From Actimicrobium sp035984655 (lineage in GTDB: Bacteria > Pseudomonadota > Gammaproteobacteria > Burkholderiales > Burkholderiaceae_D), in the NCBI RefSeq assembly GCF_035984655.1, contig NZ_JAXCHT010000007.1, positions 62,001-126,000 of the forward strand: a stretch of 64,000 nucleotides of DNA, read 5' to 3'. The notes below the pieces were generated by a model that was not told the DNA's origin, did no database searches, and worked only from the letters and a program-made list of their open reading frames with translations. Shown piece after piece: positions 16,743 through 25,893 of this stretch. How positions within the stretch are numbered: position 1 is the stretch's first letter; each line of letters opens with the position of its first letter. A program made the position numbers and the translations under genes.

Positions 16743-18733
16743 GCCAGAACCCGTTCGACTGCCGCCACCACGTTGTCGACGGTGAAGCCGAAATGCTTGA
16801 ACAGCACCGGTGCGGGCGCCGATTCGCCAAACGTATCGATACCAATCACGGCGCCATCCAGGCCGACATATTTGTGCCAGAAAGCGGTAACACCGGCTTC
16901 GACGGCAACACGCGGCAGACCTTTGGTCAGCACACTGCTCCTGTAGGCCGCATCCTGCCGGTCAAACACGTCCGTGCTTGGCATCGACACCACCCGCACC
17001 GCGATACCTTTGGCTGCCAGTGCGTCGGCGGCCTGCATGGCCAGATCGATCTCCGATCCGGTGGCAATCAGGATGGCCTTCGAGTCAGCGACGTCTTTCA
17101 GTACGTAACCACCGCGTGCAATGTCGGCCACCTGCTGCGCAGTGCGCTGCTGGAACGCCAGGTTCTGGCGCGAGAAAATCAGTGTGCTCGGACCATTCTG
17201 GCGCAGCACCGCCTGCTGCCATGCGACGGCGGATTCCACCGTGTCGCAGGGACGCCAGTTGTCCAGATGCGGGATCAGGCGCAGGCTCGATACATGCTCG
17301 ACCGACTGATGGGTCGGCCCGTCTTCGCCCAGGCCAATCGAATCATGGGTGAACACGAAGATCGAGCGGATCTTCATCAGCGCTGCCATGCGCAAGGCAT
17401 TGCGGCTGTAATCCGAGAACGTCAGGAAGGTCGCGCCAAACGGGATGAAGCCGCCATGCAGCGCAATCCCGTTCATCATTGCGCTCATGCCGAATTCACG
17501 CACGCCGTAGTTGATGTGATTGCCGGCCTGATCGGCACGCACGGCGACCGATTCCTTCCAGTTGGTCAGGTTCGACCCGGTCAGGTCGGCTGAGCCACCG
17601 AGGAATTCCGGCAGTACCGGCGCGAATGCCTGAATCGCATTCTGGCTGGCCTTGCGCGTGGCGATGGTTTCCTGCTTGTCGATGCAGGCGTCGATGTAGG
17701 CGCGCACGGTGGCATCGAAATTGCCCGGCAACTCGCCGTGCATGCGGCGCAGCAGTTCGCCGGCCAGCTGCGGAAAGCGCTCGCTGTAGGCGTTGAACAG
17801 CGTGGTCCATTCGGACTGACGGGCCGCGCCGGCCACCTTCGCATCCCAGGCCGAATAGACCTCGGCCGGCATCTCGAACGGTGCCGCAGTCCAGCCGATT
17901 GCCGCGCGCACTGCGGCGATTTCCTTGTCGCCGAGCGCCGCGCCGTGCACCTTGTCGGTGCCCTGCATGTTTGGCGAACCCTTGCCGATGATCGTCTTGC
18001 AGCAGATCAGCGTCGGTTTGTCCGCTGTCTTGGCAGCGGCGATGGCCGCGTCGACCGCGGCCACATCATGGCCGTCGACATCGGCAATGACGTTCCAGCC
18101 GTACGCGTCGAAACGCTTGGGCGTGTCATCGCCGAACCAGCCGGCCACATGGCCGTCGATCGAAATGCCATTGTCGTCATACAGCACGATCAGTTTGGAC
18201 AGGCGCAGCACGCCCGCCAGCGAACAGGCTTCGTGCGAAATGCCTTCCATCAGGCAGCCATCGCCGACGAATGCGTAGGTGTAATGATCGACCACGTCAA
18301 AGCCGGTCTGATTGAATTCTGCCGCCAGCAGCTTCTCGGCCAGCGCCATGCCGACTGCATTGGTCAGTCCCTGGCCGAGCGGACCGGTGGTGGTCTCGAC
18401 GCCGGGCGTGACGTCGACTTCAGGATGCCCAGGTGTCTTCGAATGCATCTGGCGGAAGGCGCGCAGATCGTCCATCGACAAGGCGTAGCCGGTCAGGTGC
18501 AAGAGCGCGTAATGCAGCATCGAGCCATGGCCGTTCGACAGCACGAAGCGGTCGCGGTTGATCCATTTCGGGTCCGCCGGATTGTGGCTGTAGTGTTTGG
18601 ACCAAAGTGCCGTCGCGATATCGGCCATGCCCATTGGCATGCCGGGGTGGCCGGAGTTGGCTTTTTGTACTGCATCCATTGCCAGCGCGCGGATCGCGTT
18701 GGCCATATTGGTAGTCGTTTGCAAGGAAGTCAT
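16739..18733 (-). CDS. tkt: Transketolase
   Basis: Transketolase is a thiamine-diphosphate enzyme that moves two-carbon units between sugar phosphates in the pentose phosphate pathway. The 664-aa protein shows the N-terminal NSGHPGMPMG (about 27-36), the cofactor site GDGCLMEGISHEACSLAG (about 156-173) and the central THDSIGLGEDGPTHQ (about 470). The frame is open upstream to 18931, but the ATG at 18733 (MTSLQTTTNMANAIRALAMD) gives the family-typical N-terminus. The stop codon is shared with the TTG of the GNAT gene. Confidence 0.98.
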   Translation of the reverse strand: MTSLQTTTNMANAIRALAMDAVQKANSGHPGMPMGMADIATALWSKHYSHNPADPKWINRDRFVLSNGHGSMLHYALLHLTGYALSMDDLRAFRQMHSKTPGHPEVDVTPGVETTTGPLGQGLTNAVGMALAEKLLAAEFNQTGFDVVDHYTYAFVGDGCLMEGISHEACSLAGVLRLSKLIVLYDDNGISIDGHVAGWFGDDTPKRFDAYGWNVIADVDGHDVAAVDAAIAAAKTADKPTLICCKTIIGKGSPNMQGTDKVHGAALGDKEIAAVRAAIGWTAAPFEMPAEVYSAWDAKVAGAARQSEWTTLFNAYSERFPQLAGELLRRMHGELPGNFDATVRAYIDACIDKQETIATRKASQNAIQAFAPVLPEFLGGSADLTGSNLTNWKESVAVRADQAGNHINYGVREFGMSAMMNGIALHGGFIPFGATFLTFSDYSRNALRMAALMKIRSIFVFTHDSIGLGEDGPTHQSVEHVSSLRLIPHLDNWRPCDTVESAVAWQQAVLRQNGPSTLIFSRQNLAFQQRTAQQVADIARGGYVLKDVADSKAILIATGSEIDLAMQAADALAAKGIAVRVVSMPSTDVFDRQDAAYRSSVLTKGLPRVAVEAGVTAFWHKYVGLDGAVIGIDTFGESAPAPVLFKHFGFTVDNVVAAVERVLA

Positions 18734-18929
18734 CGTTGGCGGCTTGAGATGGGACAGAGAATGTTGACCGGAAGCATCGGGTGATTGCGCGCAGTGCGCG
18801 TGGCACCCGGGGAGCCGCATTTTACCAGACCGCGTCCACAAGACGGCGTCTGCCGACAAAACACACTGCGCTGTTCGTGTCGCGCAAGTTGGTGCAAACT
18901 CTGCCAACGACGCGCCAACCAAAGCCAAC

Positions 18930-19655
18930 ATGCCACGATTTTATTGCCCGCTGCCGCTCGCCATCGGCGACCACATGACCTTGCCGGACGAGGTTGCCCA
19001 TCACATTCAGGTGCTGCGGCTGCAAGCCGGCACGCCGGTCACCCTGTTCGATGGCAACGGCGGCGAATACACCGCGACCATCACGCTGCTGGAAAAAAAG
19101 CGCGTTTCCGTCGAGGTCAAGGCCTTTGCCCCCCGTTCGGTCGAACTGCCGTATGCCATTACCCTGGCCCAGGCATTGCCGGAAGCGGCGAAGATGGACT
19201 GGATCATCGAAAAGGCCGTCGAACTCGGTATTGCCGGCATCCAGCCGCTGGCCGCCCAACGTTGCGTCGTGCGGCTGTCGGCCGAGCGCGCGGAAAAACG
19301 GCAACAGCATTGGCAGGGCATCATCATTGCCGCGTCCGAACAAAGCGGACGCAACCGGCTGGCCCATCTGGCGCCGCTCAACGACTTCCAGCGCTGGATC
19401 GGGCAGCAGGACATGCATCGGCGCATCCTGCTCACCCCGCGCGCCGGGCAGACGCTGGCCGATTGGGCCAGGCACCAGCCGCCGCAATCCGTGACGCTGA
19501 TGGTCGGGCCGGAAGGCGGCTTCAGCAATGACGAGGAATCGCTGGCGCTGGCCCATGGCGCGCTGGCGCTGTCGATGGGGCCGCGCGTGCTGCGCACCGA
19601 AACCGCCGCGCTGGCGGCACTGGCGACGCTCAGCACATGCTGGGGCGAAGCCTGA
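18930..19655 (+). CDS. rsmE: 16S rRNA m3U1498 methyltransferase RsmE
   Basis: RsmE methylates N3 of U1498 in 16S rRNA of the 30S subunit, using S-adenosylmethionine. The C-terminal SPOUT trefoil-knot motifs are clear: LMVGPEGGFSNDE (about 190-202) and GPRVLRTETAALAAL (about 215-229). An N-terminal PUA-like part begins MPRFYCPLPL. Length is 241 aa, as expected. It is transcribed divergently from tkt and followed by ribF after 79 bp. No good Shine-Dalgarno is seen before the ATG at 18930, but the N-terminal match supports this start. Confidence 0.96.
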   Translation: MPRFYCPLPLAIGDHMTLPDEVAHHIQVLRLQAGTPVTLFDGNGGEYTATITLLEKKRVSVEVKAFAPRSVELPYAITLAQALPEAAKMDWIIEKAVELGIAGIQPLAAQRCVVRLSAERAEKRQQHWQGIIIAASEQSGRNRLAHLAPLNDFQRWIGQQDMHRRILLTPRAGQTLADWARHQPPQSVTLMVGPEGGFSNDEESLALAHGALALSMGPRVLRTETAALAALATLSTCWGEA

Positions 19656-19734
19656 GCCGCCGCGACAAGGCGCGGGATGGGGCCGAATGCATCTATAATC
19701 AAAGGCTTTGCGACAGTTTCCCCCAATCGATCCT

Positions 19735-20712
19735 ATGAAGGTATTTCGCGGTCTTCCCAATGCTGCCTCGCGCGCACCGTGCGCCCTGACCATCGGCAAT
19801 TTTGACGGCGTGCATCGCGGCCACCAGACCCTGCTGGCACGCGTCACTTCAGCCGCAAAACAACTTGGCCTCGACTCGGCCGTGATGACGTTCGAACCCC
19901 ATCCACGCGAGTACTTTGCGAGCCGGATGGGCGACCCGTCGAAAGCGCCCAGCCGCATCGCCAATCTGCGCGACAAGCTGCGCTCGCTGGCCGAGGCCGG
20001 GGTCGACCGCGTCGTCGTCGAGCACTTCAATGCGCATTTCGCCGCGCTGTCGCCGCAGCAGTTCGTCGAACAGGTGCTGGTCGAGGGACTGCATGTCAAA
20101 TGGCTGATGATCGGCGAAGATTTCTGCTTCGGCGCGCGCCGTGCCGGCACGGCGGCGCTGCTGATCGAGGCCGGCCGGCAGCATGGTTTCACCGTCGAGG
20201 TCCTGCCCAATGTGCTCAACGCCGGCGCACGGATTTCCTCGTCCGGCGTGCGGGCAGCCCTGCAGCAGGGCGACTTCGCGCATGCCCGGCAGATGCTGGG
20301 ACACCCCTATTCAATTTCAGGCCATGTCATCCACGGTAAAAAGCTCGGCCGCACGCTCGGCTTTCCGACCCTGAACCTGGCAGTCGCGCACAAGCATCCT
20401 GCCTTGAGCGGCATCTACATCGTGCAGGTGCATGGCCTGGCCGCGCAGCCGTTGCCGGCAGTCGCCAGCATCGGCGTGCGCCCGACGGTCGAAGACAGCG
20501 GCCGCGTGCTGCTCGAAACCCATGTCTTCGACTTCAACGAAAACTGCTACGGCAAGGTGATCCAGGTCGAATTCCTGGAAAAACTGCGCGACGAAGAAAA
20601 ATATGTCGACCTGCCCACGCTGACTGCCGCGATTGCCCGCGACGCGGAAAACGCGCGCAGCTACTTTCGCCAGAAGGGCGACGTCGCCCTGTCCGCCACC
20701 GACCGAATTTGA
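19735..20712 (+). CDS. ribF: Bifunctional riboflavin kinase/FAD synthetase
   Basis: RibF phosphorylates riboflavin to FMN and then adenylates it to FAD. The N-terminal nucleotidyltransferase part has LTIGNFDGVHRGHQ (about 20-33) and ISSSGVRAAL (about 165). The C-terminal kinase part has GKKLGRTLGFPTLNL (about 200-214) and GIYIVQV. It is 325 aa from the ATG at 19735, which matches the family start MKVFRG. A TATAAT box sits at 19694-19699 without a good -35. It begins the order ribF-ileS-lspA-coaBC-dut, common in betaproteobacteria. Confidence 0.96.
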   Translation: MKVFRGLPNAASRAPCALTIGNFDGVHRGHQTLLARVTSAAKQLGLDSAVMTFEPHPREYFASRMGDPSKAPSRIANLRDKLRSLAEAGVDRVVVEHFNAHFAALSPQQFVEQVLVEGLHVKWLMIGEDFCFGARRAGTAALLIEAGRQHGFTVEVLPNVLNAGARISSSGVRAALQQGDFAHARQMLGHPYSISGHVIHGKKLGRTLGFPTLNLAVAHKHPALSGIYIVQVHGLAAQPLPAVASIGVRPTVEDSGRVLLETHVFDFNENCYGKVIQVEFLEKLRDEEKYVDLPTLTAAIARDAENARSYFRQKGDVALSATDRI

Positions 20713-20780
20713 CGCCCTGATCCCGCCGTTCGACGCGCCGCCATTTTTTCGCTATTCGCATCCCTTTTCAAAGAAATCCC

Positions 20781-23657
20781 ATGTCCGATAACAAGCCCAG
20801 CAAACCGTCCGGCAAAGCGCCGGGCAAATACCCGGTCAACATGACCGAAACCCCGTTTCCGATGCGCGGCGACCTCGCCAAGCGCGAGCCGCAATGGATC
20901 AAGGCGTGGCAGGAAAAGAAGCTGTACCAACGCATTCGTAAAGCCGCCAAGGGGCGCCCGCTGTTCGTGCTGCACGATGGCCCGCCCTACGCCAACGGCG
21001 ACATCCATATCGGCCACGCGGTCAACAAGGTGCTCAAGGACATCGTCGTCAAGACCCGTAATCTGGCCGGCTTCGACGCGCCGTACGTGCCGGGCTGGGA
21101 TTGCCACGGCATGCCCATTGAAATCCAGATCGAGAAGCAGTTCGGCAAGAGCCTGCCAACGGCCGAGGTGCTGCAGAAATCGCGCGCCTACGCCAGCGTG
21201 CAGATCGAGCGGCAGAAGCTCGACTTCATCCGCCTCGGCGTGCTGGGCGAATGGGACAATCCGTACACCACGATGAATTTCCAGAACGAGGCCGACGAGC
21301 TGCGCGCGCTCGGCACGATCCTGAAAAAGGGTTACGTGTACCGCGGCCTGAAGCCGGTCAACTGGTGTTTCGATTGTGGTTCGGCACTGGCGGAAGCCGA
21401 AGTCGAATACGAAAACAAGCGCGACCCGGCCATCGATGTCGGCTTTGCATTCGCGCAGCCCGAAAAAATCGCCGCGGCATTCGGCCTGGCCACACTGCCG
21501 ACCGACCAGGGTTATTGCGTCATCTGGACCACCACGCCGTGGACCATCCCGGCCAACCAGGCAATGAATGTGCATCCCGAGTTCGACTACGCGCTGGTGC
21601 AGACCGAGCGCAATGGCGCGCCGCTGCTGCTGATCCTGGCTGCCGATCTGGTCGAAGCCTGCCTGCTGCGCTATGGCCTGTCCGGAACAGTCATCGCCAC
21701 TTGCAAGGGCGCGGCGCTGTCGCTGATCGCCTTCAGGCATCCGCTGGCCGACACCGATCCCGGCTACGACCGCCTGTCGCCGATCTACCTGGCCGAGTAC
21801 GTGTCGCTCGAAACCGGCACCGGCATCGTGCATTCGTCGCCGGCCTATGGCGTGGACGACTTTTTATCCTGCCGCGCCCATGGCATGCGCGACGATGACA
21901 TGCTCAATCCGGTCATGGGCGATGGCCGCTACGCATCGTGGCTGCCGTTCTTTGGCGGCATGACGATCTGGGAAGCCTCCAAGCCGATCTGCACCAAGCT
22001 CGATGAAGCCGGTGCGCTGTTCAAGCTGGTCATGATCGATCACAGCTACATGCATTGCTGGCGCCACAAGACGCCGATCATCTATCGCGCCACGTCGCAA
22101 TGGTTCGCCGGCATGGATCGCACGCCGGTCGACGGCAGCGCCACGTTGCGCACAACCGCGCTGGCGGGCATCGAAGCGACCACGTTCTATCCGGCCTGGG
22201 GCAAGGCACGCCTGCACGGCATGATCGCCAACCGGCCTGACTGGACCCTGTCACGCCAGCGCCAATGGGGTGTGCCGATGGCGTTCTTCGTGCACAAGGA
22301 AAGCGGCGAGCTGCATCCGCGCACACCCGAACTGCTGGAGCAGATCGCGTTGCGCGTCGAGCAATCCGGCATCGAGGCCTGGCAGGCGCTGGACCCGAGA
22401 GACCTGCTCGGCGACGAAGCCGAGCACTACCTGAAGAACAAGGACACGCTGGATGTCTGGTTCGATTCCGGCAGCACCCATCAAACGGTGCTGCGCGGCT
22501 CGCATGCGGCGCAATCGCACTTCCCGGCCGACCTGTATCTGGAAGGTTCCGACCAGCATCGCGGCTGGTTTCATTCGTCGTTGCTGACCTCGTCGATGCT
22601 CAATGGCTGCGCGCCGTACAAGACGCTGCTGACGCACGGCTTCGTGGTCGATGGCGACGGCAAGAAAATGTCGAAATCGGTCGGCAATGTGATGGCGCCG
22701 CAAAAAGTGGTGGATACGCTGGGCGCTGACATTCTGCGCCTGTGGATTGGTTCGACCGACTATTCGGGCGAACTGTCGATCTCCGACGAAATCCTCAAGC
22801 GCGTCACCGAAAGCTATCGACGCATCCGCAACACGTTGCGCTTCCTGCTCGCCAATACGTCCGATTTCACGGCGATCACCGATGCCGTGCCGGTCGCCGA
22901 CATGCTCGAGATCGACCGCTATGCCGTCGCCCGCATCGCGCAACTTCAGGATGAAATCCTGGCGCATTACGCGATCTATGAATTCCACCCGGTCACCTCG
23001 AAACTGCAGATGTACTGTTCCGAAGATCTCGGCGGGTTCTATCTCGATGTGCTCAAGGACCGGCTCTACACGGCGGGCGTGCATTCCCATGCGCGACGCT
23101 CGGCGCAGTCGGCCATCTGGCACATCACGCAGGCGCTGTTGCGCCTGATGGCGCCGATTCTGTCGTTCACCGCTGAAGAAGCCTGGGCCGCCTTCGCCGA
23201 CCCGGTGGCATTCAGCGCCAGCGATGAAACCATCTTCACCCATACCGCCTACCTGTTGCCAGCGGTGGCCGACGCCGACGCCTTGCTGGCGCGCTACGCG
23301 GCATTGCGCGAAATCCGCACCGAGGTCTCCAAGCAACTGGAAGAAGTGCGCATCGCCGGCGCGATCGGGTCATCGCTGCAAGCCGAAGTCACGCTCAGCG
23401 CCAGCGGCGACAAGTTTGATCTGCTGGCCAGCCTCGGCGACGATTTGCGCTTTGTGCTGATCACCTCACAGGCCAGCGTCAGCAAGGCCGCCACCGCAAA
23501 TGACGAAGCCATCGTGGTCACGCCATCAAGCGCGCCAAAATGTGACCGCTGCTGGCACTATCGTGCTGACGTCGGTCATGATGCAGCGCATCCGGAACTG
23601 TGTGGCCGTTGCACCGCCAACCTGTTCGGCGCCGGCGAACCACGCAGCTTTGCCTGA
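20781..23657 (+). CDS. ileS: Isoleucyl-tRNA synthetase
   Basis: IleS charges tRNA-Ile and edits mischarged valine. The protein is 958 aa. The class I signature HIGH is in NGDIHIGHAV (about 73) and KMSKS in KKMSKSVGNV (about 630). The C-terminal zinc site CDRCWHYR...CGRC (about 921-945) marks the bacterial type 1 form. The CP1 editing domain spans about 200-400. Start and length agree with the family. It follows ribF after 68 bp and precedes lspA after 32 bp. Confidence 0.98.
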   Translation: MSDNKPSKPSGKAPGKYPVNMTETPFPMRGDLAKREPQWIKAWQEKKLYQRIRKAAKGRPLFVLHDGPPYANGDIHIGHAVNKVLKDIVVKTRNLAGFDAPYVPGWDCHGMPIEIQIEKQFGKSLPTAEVLQKSRAYASVQIERQKLDFIRLGVLGEWDNPYTTMNFQNEADELRALGTILKKGYVYRGLKPVNWCFDCGSALAEAEVEYENKRDPAIDVGFAFAQPEKIAAAFGLATLPTDQGYCVIWTTTPWTIPANQAMNVHPEFDYALVQTERNGAPLLLILAADLVEACLLRYGLSGTVIATCKGAALSLIAFRHPLADTDPGYDRLSPIYLAEYVSLETGTGIVHSSPAYGVDDFLSCRAHGMRDDDMLNPVMGDGRYASWLPFFGGMTIWEASKPICTKLDEAGALFKLVMIDHSYMHCWRHKTPIIYRATSQWFAGMDRTPVDGSATLRTTALAGIEATTFYPAWGKARLHGMIANRPDWTLSRQRQWGVPMAFFVHKESGELHPRTPELLEQIALRVEQSGIEAWQALDPRDLLGDEAEHYLKNKDTLDVWFDSGSTHQTVLRGSHAAQSHFPADLYLEGSDQHRGWFHSSLLTSSMLNGCAPYKTLLTHGFVVDGDGKKMSKSVGNVMAPQKVVDTLGADILRLWIGSTDYSGELSISDEILKRVTESYRRIRNTLRFLLANTSDFTAITDAVPVADMLEIDRYAVARIAQLQDEILAHYAIYEFHPVTSKLQMYCSEDLGGFYLDVLKDRLYTAGVHSHARRSAQSAIWHITQALLRLMAPILSFTAEEAWAAFADPVAFSASDETIFTHTAYLLPAVADADALLARYAALREIRTEVSKQLEEVRIAGAIGSSLQAEVTLSASGDKFDLLASLGDDLRFVLITSQASVSKAATANDEAIVVTPSSAPKCDRCWHYRADVGHDAAHPELCGRCTANLFGAGEPRSFA

Positions 23658-23689
23658 ACCCACACCTGTCAACCCAACTCAATTCATAC

Positions 23690-24190
23690 ATGGCCACCAA
23701 AAATCGCTTTTCTACCAAACCCAGCAGCGGCATCGGTCCTTGGCTGGGGATTGCCTCCATCGTCATCCTGATCGATCAGCTGACCAAGATCACGGTCGCC
23801 AAATTGCTCACCCATGGAGAAACCCGCCCGATCACCTCGTTTTTCGATCTGGTGCTGGCGCATAACAAGGGCGCCGCGTTCAGTTTCCTGGCGGCGGAAT
23901 CCGGCTGGCAGCGTTACTTTTTTACCGGCCTCGGGATTGCGGCGGCGCTGTTCATCATTTATCTGCTGAAAAAAAATGCCGGACAGCGCTTGTTCTGCTG
24001 GGCGCTGGCGCTGATTCTCGGTGGCGCCATCGGCAATGTGATCGATCGCATCCTGTATGGTTACGTGATTGACTTTCTGGACGTGCACGTGGCGGGCTGG
24101 CATTGGCCGGCGTTCAACGTCGCAGACAGCGCAATTTGCGTCGGCGCCGTCATGTTCGTTCTCGATGAACTGCGTCGCGTCAACAAATAG
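23690..24190 (+). CDS. lspA: Lipoprotein signal peptidase (signal peptidase II)
   Basis: LspA is the aspartyl protease that cleaves diacylglyceryl-modified prolipoproteins. This 166-aa protein has four predicted membrane spans. The two catalytic Asp residues lie in GNVIDRILYG (about 117) and FNVADSAI (about 145). The ATG at 23690 is chosen from the family pattern. A longer frame from 23600 would overlap ileS and has no support. The position after ileS is the classic arrangement. It processes the lipoproteins seen in this window, such as those at 25894 and 48199. Confidence 0.97.
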   Translation: MATKNRFSTKPSSGIGPWLGIASIVILIDQLTKITVAKLLTHGETRPITSFFDLVLAHNKGAAFSFLAAESGWQRYFFTGLGIAAALFIIYLLKKNAGQRLFCWALALILGGAIGNVIDRILYGYVIDFLDVHVAGWHWPAFNVADSAICVGAVMFVLDELRRVNK

Positions 24191-24201
24191 GGAGCTGCGC
24201 C

Positions 24202-25407
24202 ATGCTTGATCTCGCGGGGAAACGCATCGTACTTGGGCTTACCGGCGGCATCGCCTGCTACAAGGCCGCTGAACTGACACGCGGATTGATCAAGGCTGGC
24301 GCCAGCGTGCAGGTGGTGATGACGGATGCCGCAACCCACTTCATCACGCCGGTGACCATGCAGGCGCTGTCAGGCCAGCCGGTCCATACCGATCAATGGG
24401 ATGCGCGCATCGCCAACAACATGGCGCATATTGACCTGACCCGCACGGCCGATGCGATTCTGATCGCGCCCTGCTCGGCCGATTTCATGGCAACGCTGGC
24501 GCGCGGCGGCTGCACCGACCTGCTGTCGACAATGTGCCTGGCGCGGCCGTCGATGCTGCCATTGATGGTCGCTCCGGCGATGAACGTCGAAATGTGGCAA
24601 AACCCGGCGACCCAGCGCAACGTGCGTCAACTGAAGGACGACGGCATCATGGTGCTCGGTCCGGATGCCGGCGAACAGGCGTGCGGTGAAACCGGGATGG
24701 GCCGCATGCTCGAAGCCGTGCAATTGGTCGAGGAAATGGTGGCCGCGTTTCAGCCAAAATCGCTGCGCGGAAAACAGGTAATGATCACCGCAGGTCCCAC
24801 CTTCGAGCCGATCGATCCGGTGCGCGGCATCACCAACCTGTCGTCCGGAAAAATGGGCTACGCGCTGGCGCGTGCTGCGCGCGAAGCCGGCGCCGATGTC
24901 ACGCTGGTATCCGGACCGACCGCGCTGGCCACACCCGCCGGTGTACAGCGCATTAACGTGCAAACCGCGCAGCAGATGTTTGATGTGGTCATGTCGCGCG
25001 TGACCGGGCAGGACGTGTTCATTGCGGTGGCCGCCGTGGCGGACTGGCGGGTTGTCAACGCCAGCGAGCAGAAGCTGAAAAAATCCGCCGAGGGCGGGCT
25101 GCCCGCGCTGGTTTTCGCCGCCAATCCCGACATCCTGGCGACGGTTGCCGCCTTGCCGCAAGCGCCCTACTGTGTCGGCTTTGCCGCCGAGTCGGAGCAG
25201 CTGCTCAAATACGGCAAGGCCAAGCGGGCCGCAAAAAACATCCCGCTGTTGATCGGCAATATCGGTCACCACACCTTCGGCATGGACGAGAACGAACTGG
25301 TGCTGTTCGATGCGGACGGTCAGATCCAGTTTCCGCACGCGCACAAGCAAACCCTGGCGCGCCAGCTGATCACCGCCATCAGCGAGCGACTCGCTCCTGC
25401 TTCCTGA
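24202..25407 (+). CDS. coaBC: Bifunctional phosphopantothenoylcysteine decarboxylase/phosphopantothenate-cysteine ligase
   Basis: This enzyme makes 4'-phosphopantetheine for coenzyme A in two steps. The N-terminal flavin-dependent CoaC half starts KRIVLGLTGGIACYK, with the catalytic His in MAHIDL (about 76) and the family motif APAMNVEMW (about 125). The CoaB half carries ITAGPTFEPIDPVRGITN (about 196-213) and SSGKMGY. Length is 401 aa, as usual. It starts 12 bp after lspA and ends 21 bp before dut, so it is part of the same operon. Confidence 0.98.
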   Translation: MLDLAGKRIVLGLTGGIACYKAAELTRGLIKAGASVQVVMTDAATHFITPVTMQALSGQPVHTDQWDARIANNMAHIDLTRTADAILIAPCSADFMATLARGGCTDLLSTMCLARPSMLPLMVAPAMNVEMWQNPATQRNVRQLKDDGIMVLGPDAGEQACGETGMGRMLEAVQLVEEMVAAFQPKSLRGKQVMITAGPTFEPIDPVRGITNLSSGKMGYALARAAREAGADVTLVSGPTALATPAGVQRINVQTAQQMFDVVMSRVTGQDVFIAVAAVADWRVVNASEQKLKKSAEGGLPALVFAANPDILATVAALPQAPYCVGFAAESEQLLKYGKAKRAAKNIPLLIGNIGHHTFGMDENELVLFDADGQIQFPHAHKQTLARQLITAISERLAPAS

Positions 25408-25428
25408 CCTTTCACCGCGAACCTGCAC

Positions 25429-25884
25429 ATGACTCCCAAAACCATCGATATCAAGATCCTCGACCCGCGCATGCAGGAGCAGTTGCCCGTTTATGCCACC
25501 GCTGGCAGCGCCGGCCTGGACCTGCGCGCCTGTCTCGACGCACCGCTGACAATCCAGCCGGGCGAGACACATCTGATCCCGACCGGACTGGCGATCCACA
25601 TTGGCGACCCCGGTTACGCGGCCATGATCCTGCCGCGCAGCGGGCTGGGTCACAAGCACGGCATTGTGCTGGGGAACTTGGTTGGCTTGATTGACTCGGA
25701 CTATCAGGGACAATTGATGGTGTCGACATGGAACCGCGGTCAAACCGAATTCACACTCAATCCGATGGAACGACTTGCCCAGCTCGTCATCGTGCCGGTG
25801 ATGCAGGTTGCCTTCCGCGTCGTTGACGATTTTGCGGGCAGCGAGCGCGGCGATGGCGGTTTTGGCAGCACCGGAAAACAATAA
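25429..25884 (+). CDS. dut: Deoxyuridine 5'-triphosphate nucleotidohydrolase
   Basis: dUTPase hydrolyses dUTP to dUMP, keeping uracil out of DNA and feeding dTMP synthesis. All five trimeric dUTPase motifs are present: GSAGLDLRA, PRSGLG, GLIDSDYQG, ERLAQLV and RGDGGFGSTG. The 151-aa length is typical. It lies directly after coaBC, as in E. coli and other proteobacteria. Confidence 0.98.
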   Translation: MTPKTIDIKILDPRMQEQLPVYATAGSAGLDLRACLDAPLTIQPGETHLIPTGLAIHIGDPGYAAMILPRSGLGHKHGIVLGNLVGLIDSDYQGQLMVSTWNRGQTEFTLNPMERLAQLVIVPVMQVAFRVVDDFAGSERGDGGFGSTGKQ

Positions 25885-25893
25885 GGAAAATCC

